Shown: piece by piece, positions 19,601 through 28,422 of the stretch | How the letters are laid out: every line of letters starts with the position of its first letter | How positions within the stretch are numbered: the stretch's first letter is position 1 | NCBI RefSeq assembly: GCF_011046245.1 | Contig: NZ_CP049245.1 | Location: 1-64,000, forward strand | Direction: 5' to 3' | Source: Allorhizobium pseudoryzae | Lineage (GTDB): Bacteria > Pseudomonadota > Alphaproteobacteria > Rhizobiales > Rhizobiaceae | Length of the DNA: 64,000 nucleotides | Program-made: the position numbers and the translations under genes | The notes under the pieces: generated by a model | Database searches by the model: none | What the model was told of the DNA's origin: nothing | The model's input: the letters and a program-made list of their open reading frames with translations, nothing else

Positions 19601-19681
19601 TCCTTGCATCTCATCGTCTCAAATCTTGGCGATCGTATTGCCCGTAGCTGCAGGCCGTTCCTCCAGTCGGCGGAAGCTTGA
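16619..19681 (+). CDS. RND efflux permease (HAE1/AcrB type)
   Basis: A 1,020-residue proton-driven pump of standard length, with a first membrane helix at about residues 12-30, a large periplasmic porter domain, five spans around 330-480 and the second porter and membrane halves. The helix-4 signature LVDDAIVEIENVVRH is near residue 399 with the paired Asp residues for proton transfer, and GxxTKNAIMLLDFA is present in the second half. It acts with the overlapping adaptor gene. Substrates are not readable. A hairpin follows the stop, then the two-component genes. Confidence 0.93.
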   Translation: MNANLSAWAIRKPLPSVLLFFILTIVGLYSFSRLPVTYFPTIITPLVKVTIEQSGATPTELETEATRLVEDAVASLPELKELKSTISQGRSVTSVEFEVGKVTPDRAMVDVRDALAKIRSDLPPSIDEPVIERVEEEGQSVVTYAVASHDMTVAELSWFVDDIVARQLQGLPGVGRIERVGGADREIRIELDADRLHAFSLSANTVNDALVRTQVDASGGRSDISGREQALTTMAAARTVADLADQRIALSSSASVRLIDLGRVQDTIAEPRSFATLDGKDVVGFSVYRTQGASDVSVAATVADAVLELEAGHANVGFRLVSDNVAYTAGNYSSAMHTLGEGAILSIIVVFLFLRDWRATVVAAIALPLSIIPTFFALELLGFSLNILSLLAITLVTGILVDDAIVEIENVVRHRNMGKSAYRAALDASDEIGLAVIAISATIIAVFAPVGMMSGVVGLYFREFGLTVAIAVFFSLLVARLITPILAAYFMTGSPPVEAPKGRFITAYERLLRFSLRWRWITVGVAIASFALAMMALMSVPTAFLPEEDTGQLTLTIELPPGSALKEIREVADEVSRRIGKFEEVEGVFVQAGSSMSGQQDVRFATVLIDLTHKSARSRSSFEIEADMENSLASIADTKLRFLNSRGGRDMSFAVLGTDGSKVQEAANRIVNEMATDPTFISPAAENAAMRPELRFKVQTDKSAMLGLSPADIADLIRVSTVGDSDSRLPSMLDGSRQIPIRTVLDAKSRDDLRRLELLTVARSDGTRIPLTAVVNVSFDETVSAIERSNRSRLVEIGADMAAGMTSGQGMERLLKLQSVTDLPDGVRIQATGDSDTEGSVFESFAIAMGSGIILVLVVLILLFGSLLAPWTILASLPLSIGGVAAGLFISGNAMSLPVVIGILMLMGIVTKNAIMLLDFAIEREAHGLPRFEAIIEACCERVRPIIMTTLAMAGGMVPSAFGVGDGGEFRSPMAIAVIGGLLVSTLLSLIVIPSLHLIVSNLGDRIARSCRPFLQSAEA

Positions 19682-19724
19682 GGGCAAAGAGGCGTCGCTG
19701 ATGACAGGCGACGCAAAGTGGAAG

Positions 19725-19760
19725 GGAAGGTCGGGCCCACCAGGTCCGACCTTCCTTCTC
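19725..19760 (+). terminator. Hairpin after the RND permease
   Basis: Perfect 10-bp stem GGAAGGTCGG / CCGACCTTCC with an 11-base loop, followed by TTCTC. A smaller GCGTCGC/GCGACGC hairpin precedes it. It probably terminates or attenuates transcription between the pump genes and the response regulator. Confidence 0.6.
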
Positions 19761-19848
19761 TGGCAAGGTTCGCAACAAAATGTAACAAACCGAAATATCA
19801 GGCGCTCATGCTGAAGGCATGCTGTATGAAAGGGCGAGAGGGAAGGAC

Positions 19849-20571
19849 ATGCAGCCACCGGCAGCAAATGCGCAGATATTGATCGTCGAGGACGATCCCG
19901 ACATTGGCAAACTCCTGGCATTAACGATGCGGGAGAACGGCATGACGCCGACGATCGCCGAAGATGGTCATGTCATGCAGTCGCTTCTGCGCAATAATGT
20001 GTTTGACCTGATCATTCTTGACGTGATGCTACCTGGGGAGGATGGTTTGACGCTGTGCAGGAAGATCCGCGCGGACAAGACCATCCCGATTATTTTGCTG
20101 ACAGCGCTTGGCGAAGAGATCGACAGGATTGTCGGTCTTGAAGTGGGCGCGGATGACTACGTCACCAAACCCTTCAGTCCGAGAGAAGTCGTCGCTCGCG
20201 TCCGAAGCCTGCTCAGACGCGCATCCTACGGTCTCGTTTCAACGGTCGGGCAGCGGAAACTGCGCTTCGACGGGTGGCAGATCGATCCAATGCGGCGCCA
20301 ACTTCATGACCCGACAAATGCCCGTGTCGCACTGACGACCACCGAATTCGATCTGCTCGTGGCCTTTTGCCGGAATCCGGGTCGGGTGATAACCCGCGAG
20401 GAATTGTTGTCCTTGACCCATGCGGGCCTCGCCGGACCGATCGAGCGCAGCATCGATGTCCATATCAGCCGTCTGCGTCAGAAGATCGAGGTCGACCCTC
20501 GCGAGCCGTTGCTTCTGCAGACTGTTCGGCTGGGAGGCTACACCTTCACCGCGGCAGTCGAAGAAGTGTGA
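19849..20571 (+). CDS. OmpR-family response regulator
   Basis: A 240-residue two-component regulator. The receiver domain has the acidic pair in IVEDDPDIG, phospho-acceptor Asp58 in LIILDVMLPGEDG and the conserved Lys in YVTKPFSPRE; the C-terminal winged helix ends LRQKIEVDP...VRLGGYTF. The frame is open from 19819, but AGGGAAGGAC before ATG 19849 fixes the start. It lies downstream of the RND pump and upstream of its kinase, so it probably regulates the pump. Confidence 0.92.
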   Translation: MQPPAANAQILIVEDDPDIGKLLALTMRENGMTPTIAEDGHVMQSLLRNNVFDLIILDVMLPGEDGLTLCRKIRADKTIPIILLTALGEEIDRIVGLEVGADDYVTKPFSPREVVARVRSLLRRASYGLVSTVGQRKLRFDGWQIDPMRRQLHDPTNARVALTTTEFDLLVAFCRNPGRVITREELLSLTHAGLAGPIERSIDVHISRLRQKIEVDPREPLLLQTVRLGGYTFTAAVEEV

Positions 20572-20633
20572 ATGGCGAAAACTCGAAAGCCAGATCACGA
20601 CACGGGAGCGAGGTCGGATCGGGAAGGGGCTTC

Positions 20634-21959
20634 ATGAAATTGCCTTTGTGGTTCACGCCAAAGACGATCTATGCGCAGATTGTTGTGATCGTGGTGCTGG
20701 CACTGCTGATTGTTGTCACCGCCGGGCCGATCGTCGAACGCTGGCTCCGAGACGACTACGAAACACCAGATATCGAGCAGCTTGCGGGCCGGCTGCATGC
20801 ATTTGCGACTGTGTTGAAAAACGCGACGCCAAACGAGCGTGAAACTATCATCGCTGCTACGCGGCGTTCAGGCTGGGATCTCACAATCGCGCCGCTTTCT
20901 CTGAAGGCCGAATTTGCGTCTTCCTCGCCCAATGAGCAGCTATCCGACATGATCATCGAATGGCTTTTCCCGCCCGACGACTTGATTGCTCCCCTTGAAG
21001 GTTGGCGTACCTTTCTCGGGGACAGACGTATTGTCGCCATGCAGATCGATGACGCGTCGATGCTGGTCTCCACGGTGGCCACGAACGACATCTTGTTCAT
21101 CAGCGACTTTGTCGGCCAGGGCACCTATTATGTCGTGGCGATTCTGACGTTGTTTTTTCTCTTCTGCTCCTTCGCTATCTGGTCGATCATGTTGCCGCTG
21201 CGGCGGATTTCTCATGCTGCCTTGAACGCCGACCTCAACAACGGGGCACCCATTTTCGAGGAACGGGGCAGTATGGAGATCGTCGTTGTAGCCAGGGCTC
21301 TGAACAGCATGCGCAACCGCATTACGATGATGATTGAATCGCGCACCAGAATGTTGAGAGGCATCAGCCATGACCTGCGAACCCCTCTCACGCGCCTTCG
21401 CATGCGGGTCGAAAGACTTGACGATGGAAGTTCTCGCGATGCTATGCTGTCAGATATCAGCCGCCTCGACAGGCTGCTTACCGAAAGTCTCGATTATCTG
21501 CGCGACGGTCATCGCCGGGAGGTGACCGAGCGCACGGATCTCGGGAGCCTTGTGCAGACAGTGTGCACCGAATTCGCCGATGTCGGCTTCAATGTCGAGT
21601 ATCGAGGGCCGAACCGGCTCATCGCCCCTTGCCCGCCACTGGCCATGGCACGAGCAATTACAAACCTCTGCGACAATGCCATCAAATTCGGCCAGTCGGT
21701 TCTGGTCGAACTGCGTCAGGACAGTGATGGTGTGACAATCGACATATCGGACGATGGTCCGGGCGTCTCGGCGGCAGACAAGGAAAGGATAATGGAGCCT
21801 TTCTTCAAGCTGGATGCGGCGCGAACCGGACCCAATGACGGCTTTGGGCTTGGATTGTCGATCGTGGCCGAGATTGTTCAGGCTTATGGGGGCAGGCTGC
21901 ATCTTATTGATCGCATTCCCCACGGCCTCTGCGTTCGTCTCGAACTGCCATTCAAATGA
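20634..21959 (+). CDS. Sensor histidine kinase
   Basis: A 441-residue EnvZ-like membrane kinase. It has two membrane spans (about residues 10-32 and 165-188) framing a periplasmic sensor, then a HAMP linker, the phosphorylation helix GISHDLRTPLTRLRMRVERL with His246, and the ATP-binding domain with NLCDNAIKFG, DDGPGV and FGLGLSIV. The frame is open well upstream, but GGGAAGGGG before ATG 20634 fits best. It presumably phosphorylates the response regulator 62 bases upstream. Confidence 0.92.
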   Translation: MKLPLWFTPKTIYAQIVVIVVLALLIVVTAGPIVERWLRDDYETPDIEQLAGRLHAFATVLKNATPNERETIIAATRRSGWDLTIAPLSLKAEFASSSPNEQLSDMIIEWLFPPDDLIAPLEGWRTFLGDRRIVAMQIDDASMLVSTVATNDILFISDFVGQGTYYVVAILTLFFLFCSFAIWSIMLPLRRISHAALNADLNNGAPIFEERGSMEIVVVARALNSMRNRITMMIESRTRMLRGISHDLRTPLTRLRMRVERLDDGSSRDAMLSDISRLDRLLTESLDYLRDGHRREVTERTDLGSLVQTVCTEFADVGFNVEYRGPNRLIAPCPPLAMARAITNLCDNAIKFGQSVLVELRQDSDGVTIDISDDGPGVSAADKERIMEPFFKLDAARTGPNDGFGLGLSIVAEIVQAYGGRLHLIDRIPHGLCVRLELPFK

Positions 21960-22055
21960 GGCGTGCGGGAGCGGTGGCACATTGTCTCCGCGGTCGCCGA
22001 TACTCTTTTCATGATGGCGTCCGACCCACTGGGGAGCATGTCGCTGTTCCATCGT

Positions 22056-22970
22056 TCACGCAAACTCTGCCGTATCCGTTTCGAAGACCAGGGAGTTGTG
22101 GATCGCCATCGCAGCTTTCATACCGTCTGCGCAGGCCAGTGTGATGTTTGCGGTTTGTCTGCAGATATCTCCCGCAGCATAGACATGGCGAATGCTGGTC
22201 ATCTGCTGATCGCTGACTGCGATTGTACGACCGAGCGGGCCGGTTTCGATCTCACATCCCAGTTCTTCTGCAATCGCGCTGTTGAGTTGGTGGCGGGGGG
22301 TGAGAAACAGGGTTTCGAGTGGTTGAACCGGGTTGTCTGCAAGATAGATCCGCGCCAGATTGCATCCATCACCCGCCAGGCGTTTGACCGGGGCCGTTTC
22401 AATTCGGATCTTGAGTCTCTCAAGGGTGTTTCTCATCGCCGCACCGCACTCGCCGCCATCGAGGAAGAGGGTGGTCGGGCACCATTGTGACAAGAGCATC
22501 GCCTGTTGAGGGGACCGTGAAGAGGTGTTCAAAACGCCGACGGGCTTCTTACTGAAGTCGAAGCCATGAAAAAGAGGACATGGAAGAACGGATATACCCC
22601 AACGTTCTGGAAGACCCTGTATGTTTGGCAAGATGTCGGAGACGCCGAATGCAAGGAGCAACCGTTTTCCAACAATCTGTTCGCCGTACCAGTTGGTGAC
22701 AACGAAGGACCCTTGTTTAACCTGGACGCTGACTGTTGCTTGGGCATGAAGCGTGACAGTTGGATAGGTCGCGACCTCGTCCCACATGCATTGCAGGACA
22801 CTGTACGGATCGTCATCGTCCCGCCTCCACAACCCTGTTGGTTGTGCGGCAAAGCCGTGGCGAGGATCCCCGAGATCCAGGAGGCATATTTTTCTCCGAG
22901 CCCGAGCCAAATAGTTGGCTGCCGTCAGCCCGGCGAAGCTGCCGCCTACGATAATTACATCATACTGCAT
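22056..22970 (-). CDS. Thioredoxin-reductase-like FAD/NAD(P) oxidoreductase
   Basis: A 304-residue flavoprotein. The FAD-binding VGGSFAGLTAAN lies at the N-terminus, a second nucleotide-binding region in the middle, and the C-terminal flavin contact VYAAGDICRQ. It resembles TrxB-like proteins, but where TrxB has a CxxC redox pair this one has LPCPLFHG, so the second Cys is lost. It therefore cannot work as a classical thioredoxin reductase; ferredoxin-NADP reductase-like or other one-electron roles are possible. GGAG before ATG 22970 decides between two ATGs. It converges with the histidine kinase. Confidence 0.82.
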   Translation of the reverse strand: MQYDVIIVGGSFAGLTAANYLARARRKICLLDLGDPRHGFAAQPTGLWRRDDDDPYSVLQCMWDEVATYPTVTLHAQATVSVQVKQGSFVVTNWYGEQIVGKRLLLAFGVSDILPNIQGLPERWGISVLPCPLFHGFDFSKKPVGVLNTSSRSPQQAMLLSQWCPTTLFLDGGECGAAMRNTLERLKIRIETAPVKRLAGDGCNLARIYLADNPVQPLETLFLTPRHQLNSAIAEELGCEIETGPLGRTIAVSDQQMTSIRHVYAAGDICRQTANITLACADGMKAAMAIHNSLVFETDTAEFA

Positions 22971-23106
22971 GGAGAGCTCCATCGCTCGGAATCAATCGGC
23001 GTATGATCCACCGTCGCAGAGAGCAAACGCTGCTGATACCTATGGGGACTAGGGCTTGAACGGCTATCGGTAGCTAATGGTCGCGGGGCTTCGGCACCCA
23101 CGCCGA

Positions 23107-24030
23107 TTATGCGGCTGGTTCACACGGAGGCGGGCTTGCCTCTGGTCCCGGCAGATAGATAATCGCATTGTTTGTGCTGAATGCGGAATTGCCTGCGCTC
23201 CATCGACTCCTGGTGGTGACTGGCGGATTACGTGTTTCGAGAGCTTTTAAGATGACGTCTGCCTGGGCGAAATAGGTGACGATCCAGTCTATCGGACCTC
23301 TCCCGAAGCGCCATCTTGTTCCCCAGCGCTCATCAGGTTCGACAAGTGTCTCCCAAGGTCTCGGCGTTCCGTGGAAGACAACGATCTTCGCCTGACGAGG
23401 AAGCCGCACTTTCGAAAACAGAAGATTGAACGGGTAGAGCCTGACGCAGCTTCTTTTGAAACTGACACAGAAACCAGTCGGCCAATAACTTCGATCGCTG
23501 ACCTTTTCAGTCAGGAAGGTCTGGTCGTTCTCGAATCTGCTCGACATGGTCTCGGCATTCGCCAGAACCTGCTCATAGATCGGGCCAATATTGGATGGAC
23601 AAAAGCCAAAAACGGAGGATTGGCCGCCTCGATCGGGCCGCAGCCATTGCGGGAGAAGGCTCCAAAGCGTGGGGTTCCACTCTCTCTGCAATACAAGGTG
23701 CCGACGATCACGGATCACCGCGATGAATGGTGCAAGAGGGCGCAGAACCATGATATCGAGATCGAGAAACAGGACGACATCCTCATGCGAGAAAAGCTGG
23801 GGTGAAAATGCCGCAAGCTTGGGCCAACATCCCTGCCGCCAGGCCCGTTGCGGAAGTCCGAGATCCGGGATGGGCACTGCGACAATGTCGTTCGCGAGGT
23901 CACGTTCATCATCCGTAAGGCAAACAAAGGTGAAGGGTTCTACCATGTTGCGAAGTACGCCGGCATACAGCGTGTTGACGTGATGGGCGGTGAACGCCTT
24001 TCCCCATTTCATGCAGATGATCGCTACCAT
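23107..24030 (-). CDS. Glycosyltransferase-like protein
   Basis: A 307-residue soluble protein resembling GT-A fold glycosyltransferases: early beta strands with MVAIICMKWG, then the metal-binding DxD motif in VLFLDLDIMVLRPL (near residue 92) and the downstream VVFHGTPRPW typical of this group. It would transfer a sugar from a nucleotide-sugar to an unknown acceptor, perhaps surface polysaccharide. GGGAG is well placed before ATG 24030. No other polysaccharide genes are adjacent. Confidence 0.75.
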   Translation of the reverse strand: MVAIICMKWGKAFTAHHVNTLYAGVLRNMVEPFTFVCLTDDERDLANDIVAVPIPDLGLPQRAWRQGCWPKLAAFSPQLFSHEDVVLFLDLDIMVLRPLAPFIAVIRDRRHLVLQREWNPTLWSLLPQWLRPDRGGQSSVFGFCPSNIGPIYEQVLANAETMSSRFENDQTFLTEKVSDRSYWPTGFCVSFKRSCVRLYPFNLLFSKVRLPRQAKIVVFHGTPRPWETLVEPDERWGTRWRFGRGPIDWIVTYFAQADVILKALETRNPPVTTRSRWSAGNSAFSTNNAIIYLPGPEASPPPCEPAA

Positions 24031-24331
24031 GGTGCGGCTCCCATTGAACTGTGCTGGTTCATAGACTCGGCGGGGCGGGAACTGCGTTGTGACTTGTGAA
24101 GAAGTGTTGCGGATTTTTGTTCCCGGTTTCGATCCCCGGGTTCACAACGACCTTTGTCCTCCGCCTGGCCCGCGAAGGGCACTGCACGTCTGCTCGGTTC
24201 GGTAGAAGGCCTCGAAACTGCCAGTCCGTTATCTTTCACAGTACGACGTTACATGAGGCAACATATCGTCATGCTGAACCGCAGACGGAAATGGGAGGTG
24301 AGCACTTTCCTCTCATTCTCCAGGTCGCATC
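24031..24331. other. Divergent promoter region
   Basis: About 300 bases between the leftward glycosyltransferase and the rightward methyltransferase. Short open frames exist but none has a convincing ribosome site. No repeats seen. Confidence 0.4.
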
Positions 24332-24949
24332 ATGAAAGATATCCAACTTCCCTTCGGTCAGCACTATCGGATCAATGCACTGCGCGTGGCGGGCGCTATC
24401 GGATTCTGTTTCCTGGCCATTACAGCGGCACCGCTACCCTTGCCCCTTTTGAGCTCTTTCCTCGAGATATGCGGGATTAGCGCGATCTTTATCGCTATCG
24501 CGGGAAGGGGTTGGGTGTTGCTCTACATCGGAGGGCGAAAGAACTCAGAACTCGTCACATCAGGTCCTTATTCGATCACCCGCAATCCGCTTTACGTGTT
24601 CAGCCTGACAGGTATCACCGGTGTTGGCCTCCTGACAGGCAGCCTGATTTCGATGACAGCCTTCGTGCTTTGTGCCTATCTCGCCTTTGAGATGGCCATA
24701 CGCGGCGAGGAAGCTTATCTCTCCAGCCGCTACGGTCACCGCTTCCAGGCATACAAGCAGGCAGTCCCGCGATTTTGGCCAGATTTTTCCCTTTGGTATG
24801 AAAGCGAGGCTCTGCCGCTTCGTTCTGGACGTGCACTGGCAAGCCTGAAAGACGGGATTGTCTTCATTCTTGCGTGGATTGGCATTGAACTGCTGAAGGT
24901 CGGCCAGGATGCCGGGCTCTTGCCTGTCGTGCTAGCCTTGCCCTTCTGA
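24332..24949 (+). CDS. Isoprenylcysteine-methyltransferase-like membrane protein
   Basis: A 205-residue integral membrane protein with about four to five spans. It has the C-terminal signature of the ICMT/phospholipid methyltransferase group: SGPYSITRNPLY, then EAYLSSRYGHRFQAYKQAVPRFWP (core Glu, Tyr-Gly, Tyr and Pro-Arg-Phe residues). In this family S-adenosylmethionine is bound at the membrane surface to methylate lipid-like or thiol substrates. The true bacterial substrate is unknown. The ribosome site is weak. Confidence 0.78.
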   Translation: MKDIQLPFGQHYRINALRVAGAIGFCFLAITAAPLPLPLLSSFLEICGISAIFIAIAGRGWVLLYIGGRKNSELVTSGPYSITRNPLYVFSLTGITGVGLLTGSLISMTAFVLCAYLAFEMAIRGEEAYLSSRYGHRFQAYKQAVPRFWPDFSLWYESEALPLRSGRALASLKDGIVFILAWIGIELLKVGQDAGLLPVVLALPF

Positions 24950-25284
24950 GGGCGAAGCTTGCCTCCTGATTGGCATGTCGGATGCCGACAAAACCGGAGC
25001 TCCAATAATCAAAAGTGCGGCAAGCGCTGGCCACGATAAGGGCTGATGGCGCAGCTCCGGGGCGGTGGTGGCGGGATCGGTTGAATTGGAAGGGTTTTCG
25101 ATTGACGCCGTGCGCCTGAAATCCAGGCTGGTGTACCGACATGCGAACTAGATCATGATGCACGGCAAATGCAGACCTCTGTATCGGTCCGCCGCAGACA
25201 TGCTTCCATTAAAGAAGCAGGACGGCTGCAATAGAGACAGGAGCCGGGCAGTTGACCCGGCTCCTGTTTAGAAACTGGGCGTAA
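24950..25284. other. Convergent intergenic region
   Basis: About 335 bases between two genes that end toward each other. Apart from the hairpin at 25238-25266 nothing is recognised. Confidence 0.4.
25238..25266 (-). terminator. Terminator hairpin of the MipA-like gene
   Basis: Perfect 11-bp stem CAGGAGCCGGG / CCCGGCTCCTG with a 7-base loop, 19 bases beyond the stop at 25285. On the minus strand it is followed by TCTCTATT, a weak T-run. Confidence 0.6.
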
Positions 25285-26145
25285 TTAGAACTTGTAGCCC
25301 ACGAAGAGCGAAACCGACGGCTGCACCTTTTCCTCAACGATGGGACTATCCGCTGCGTCACCGGTGAGAAATCCGACGCCGGCTTCCCCCTTCACCAGCC
25401 AATTCTCGGTCAAGAGATATGTCGCGGAGGCTGTCATCTCGACACGCTTCAGCCCCGCCTTCGCGTGATACTCTGGAAGGCCCGATTTGGCTGCCTGATC
25501 CGCGTTGACGCCGAAATAGGCTGCCATATGCTTGTCGTTGGCGATCACCGCCTCCACGCCTGCACCGAGCATCAGACGTTCCGTCACGGGCGCCTTGTAT
25601 TCTGCGCCAATGGTGCCGATCAGGCTTTCGCTTCCGTCTATCGTCTGGTCGATGGTTCCATAGAGTTCAAGGCCCATCCAGGAATATGACGCCTTGCCTC
25701 CGACGGTTGCGGCGAAGTCGATTTCTCCCAGTCCGCGGAGACGATCGCCATCATCCTTGTCGCGTCCGCTTTCGTAGCCGACCCGTCCGGCAAGCTTGAA
25801 GCCGTCGTGCTCGAATGCAGTAATCGTAACCCCGGTGGGGTCGACCTCAAGCCATTCTCCATAGGTGAACAGGAATACCGGCAAGGGGCTCACCTTGAAA
25901 TCCTTGCTTCCCTCGTATTCCGGTTCAAAGCTGCCTCCGGCGCCGATGATCAGGCTCCAGCTTCTGTTGGTCCCGCCATCGAACCGTCCCGGATCGAAGG
26001 GTGGTTCGGGGGCCACTTCTGCTGCGACGTCATCTGCGGCCAAGGTAATCGAGCCCGTGCCGACAATGGCAAGTATGACCCCCAGCATGCCTGGAAAGAG
26101 GACGCTTGAACGAAAACGTCGATCGGTCTGTCGAAGATTGGACAT
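25285..26145 (-). CDS. MipA/OmpV-family outer-membrane protein
   Basis: A 286-residue outer-membrane beta-barrel of the MipA/OmpV group. A signal peptide is at the N-terminus (hydrophobic VILAIVGTGSITLAADD), the repeated barrel strands include the family start WSLIIGAGGSFEPEYEGS, and the chain ends with Phe after VGYKF, as outer-membrane proteins do. The family is linked to scaffolding of murein enzymes and to envelope stress or metal response. The frame runs to 26220, but CGGAG before ATG 26145 marks the start. Confidence 0.85.
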   Translation of the reverse strand: MSNLRQTDRRFRSSVLFPGMLGVILAIVGTGSITLAADDVAAEVAPEPPFDPGRFDGGTNRSWSLIIGAGGSFEPEYEGSKDFKVSPLPVFLFTYGEWLEVDPTGVTITAFEHDGFKLAGRVGYESGRDKDDGDRLRGLGEIDFAATVGGKASYSWMGLELYGTIDQTIDGSESLIGTIGAEYKAPVTERLMLGAGVEAVIANDKHMAAYFGVNADQAAKSGLPEYHAKAGLKRVEMTASATYLLTENWLVKGEAGVGFLTGDAADSPIVEEKVQPSVSLFVGYKF

Positions 26146-26344
26146 GAGTGCTCCGGTGGATTGGCACGGAGGATCGCTGGCAGTCGCCTTCGGACCGTGC
26201 ATACACCGACTCCATCCCACGAACGGGTTATGTCGGGCGTGTCGTTATGTTAAGGTTTGTTTCGAGAGTTCCGCAGAGAGACGTCAGCCCCCTGCGGTCT
26301 AACAGGTGAGGGCGCTTACCCGACCTGTTCGCGTCGTCAGGCTC

Positions 26345-27337
26345 TTACCTGACCATCCCAGCTTCACCATCGGAATAGTTTACCGGCATCCAGTCGAAGT
26401 GTTCGCCTTCCTTGAGGACATTGCCGATCCCTGGAAAGGCGATGTGCGCGCCGGCGACGAGATAGCCTTCCGTGATGGCTTCGGCGAAGGCTTCGCGCCG
26501 GGATCGCACCGCCCCGGAACGATCCACGTCGAACTCGATGGTCACCTCAGGCTGTTCGAACTGAACGATATCGCCGTGGGTGATGTCGCCCCAGAACACC
26601 AGTTTCTTGCCGCCGCTTTCAACAGCGATGGAACTGTGGCCCGGAGTATGGCCAGGGCGCAGAATCGATTGGAAACCCGAAATCACCTCCTCATCATCCT
26701 GGAACACTTCAACCCGACCTCGCTCAAAATACGGCTGAAGGCACTCCTCTGCCTCCTTAAACAGCTGCTGGTTCAAGCCTTTCGGTCGCGCCTCTGCCGG
26801 GGTCTTCAACCAGAATTCGAGTTCACGCGCGGGAACATGCAGGGTCGCGTTCTCAAAGACGAGTTTCGCGTCCCGAACCAGGCCACCGGAATGATCCGTG
26901 TGGACATGGGTCAGAATGACATGATCGATCTCAGAGGCCTTGTAGCCCGACGCTTCCAGGTTGGCGAAAAGGTGTCCGGCCTCCGCGCCTAAGTAGCTCC
27001 CACTTCCAGCATCAATGAGGACGAGACGCTGACCATCATTGACGAGGAAGGCATTGACTGATGTGTCCGTCGGAATGTCACGGTAAGCTGCGCGCAGCAG
27101 TTGAGCGGCTTGCTCTGCAGTCACGTCACGATACATTTCCGGAAGAGGCAGCGGCAGTGTGCCATCCGAGAGTGCCGTGATTTCCAGATCGCCCAGAGCC
27201 ATCCTGTAGAAACCGGGCGACTGAAAGTGTTGCTTGGGGGCAGCCGCGAAAGTGAGGGAAGGGGCTCCCGAAATGGCCGCGACCGTGGCTAGCATGGACG
27301 CCCCCTTGAGGACGTTTCGTCGTGTTACACTGTTCAT
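26345..27337 (-). CDS. Tat-exported metallo-beta-lactamase-fold hydrolase
   Basis: A 330-residue MBL-fold enzyme. The twin-arginine signal is TRRNVLKGA near residue 4-12 followed by an Ala-rich region, so it is exported folded to the periplasm. Metal ligands are in THVHTDHSGG, LRPGHTPGHS and the Asp of FWGDITHGD, with the last His in GAHIAFPG. Close relatives hydrolyse lactones (quorum-quenching lactonases) or organic esters, but the substrate here is unknown. AAGGAT before ATG 27337 fixes the start. The LysR gene at 27496 on the same strand may regulate it. Confidence 0.87.
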   Translation of the reverse strand: MNSVTRRNVLKGASMLATVAAISGAPSLTFAAAPKQHFQSPGFYRMALGDLEITALSDGTLPLPLPEMYRDVTAEQAAQLLRAAYRDIPTDTSVNAFLVNDGQRLVLIDAGSGSYLGAEAGHLFANLEASGYKASEIDHVILTHVHTDHSGGLVRDAKLVFENATLHVPARELEFWLKTPAEARPKGLNQQLFKEAEECLQPYFERGRVEVFQDDEEVISGFQSILRPGHTPGHSSIAVESGGKKLVFWGDITHGDIVQFEQPEVTIEFDVDRSGAVRSRREAFAEAITEGYLVAGAHIAFPGIGNVLKEGEHFDWMPVNYSDGEAGMVR

Positions 27338-27495
27338 GATAAATCCTTCATCCATTGTCACCGAGCAGCGCCAATTCGATGCGCGCGGCGACTACGGGAT
27401 AAAAGTAAGTGGTAGTCGTTCGGGCGATTAGGCACCGAAACTCGATCGCGCTGTCAGTGATTTGATTACAATGAGGGATCGAGCAGATAGACTGC

Positions 27496-28410
27496 TCAGG
27501 TCAGCCGCAGCACGTTTCCGAGGTTCTCACTCAGATAGTCGATGAAGGATCTCACCTTGAGAGGCTGGACGCGTCCGCCGGCCCTGACGGCATACAATGT
27601 GGCACTGGGTCCGGACCATTCGGGGAGAATGCGGACGACGTCGCCTGTTTCCACGGCTTGATGGACAAGGTGGGGATTGGTGAGCTGAACGCCCTGTCCC
27701 CGGATCAGAAATTCGAACAGGGCTTCCGGGTCTGTTGCGACAACCGCCGGGTTGATCGGGAAATCCATGACCTCACTCTGTCTTGTCAAAGGCCATGAGT
27801 GCTGAGGCTTCCCATAAAACAATTGCGTCACCAGACAGGCATGGTCTTTCAGCTGCGACGGATGTTCTGGGACTCCGTGCTGTTGAAGGTATTGCCTCGA
27901 CGCGTAAAGGCCTGTCCGAACGCTCGCCAGGCGACGGGCGGCGAGGTTGGAATCGGGCATGGGGCCGTTCCACAAGCGGCAGGCGACATCGATATCCTCG
28001 TGCACGATGTTCTTGACGTCGTGGTCGAGAAGCAGTTGGAGTTTGACCTCTGGATAGGCTTCTCGAAACCCGACCATAAGCGGGGCGAGGGCCTTGGTGA
28101 CCAGCCAGTGCGGCGCCGTCACCCTCAACCACCCAGAGGGTTTGCCATGCACCTGCTCGACCGCGCTCTCCGCGTCACCGATAAGGCGCGCGAGATCGCG
28201 ACAGCGTTCGAAATAGATCGATCCCGCCTCCGTCAAACGTATGTTGCGGGTGGTTCGGTGAAGCAGCTTTACACCCAACCTCTGCTCCAGATCCTGCACT
28301 TTCTTGCTGATCCGCGCCTTGGATGTTCTGAAACTCTCTGCTGCAGCGGTAAAACTTCCCCGTTCAACGACCTCCACAAAGGCAAGCGTGTCGCTCATGT
28401 CTCGAAGCAT
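27496..28410 (-). CDS. LysR-family transcriptional regulator
   Basis: A 304-residue LysR protein. The N-terminal winged helix (AAAESFRTSKARISKKVQDLEQRLG) has an unusual SKARISKK recognition segment, typical of the large subgroup that controls oxidoreductases in proteobacteria. The effector domain starts near residue 90 (GWLRVTAPHW). GGGAG lies 7 bases before ATG 28410. The TetR gene ends 12 bases upstream, so the two regulators are probably cotranscribed. Possible targets are the MBL hydrolase downstream or the SDR at 29152. Confidence 0.88.
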   Translation of the reverse strand: MLRDMSDTLAFVEVVERGSFTAAAESFRTSKARISKKVQDLEQRLGVKLLHRTTRNIRLTEAGSIYFERCRDLARLIGDAESAVEQVHGKPSGWLRVTAPHWLVTKALAPLMVGFREAYPEVKLQLLLDHDVKNIVHEDIDVACRLWNGPMPDSNLAARRLASVRTGLYASRQYLQQHGVPEHPSQLKDHACLVTQLFYGKPQHSWPLTRQSEVMDFPINPAVVATDPEALFEFLIRGQGVQLTNPHLVHQAVETGDVVRILPEWSGPSATLYAVRAGGRVQPLKVRSFIDYLSENLGNVLRLT

Positions 28411-28422
28411 CAGCAGGCTCCC

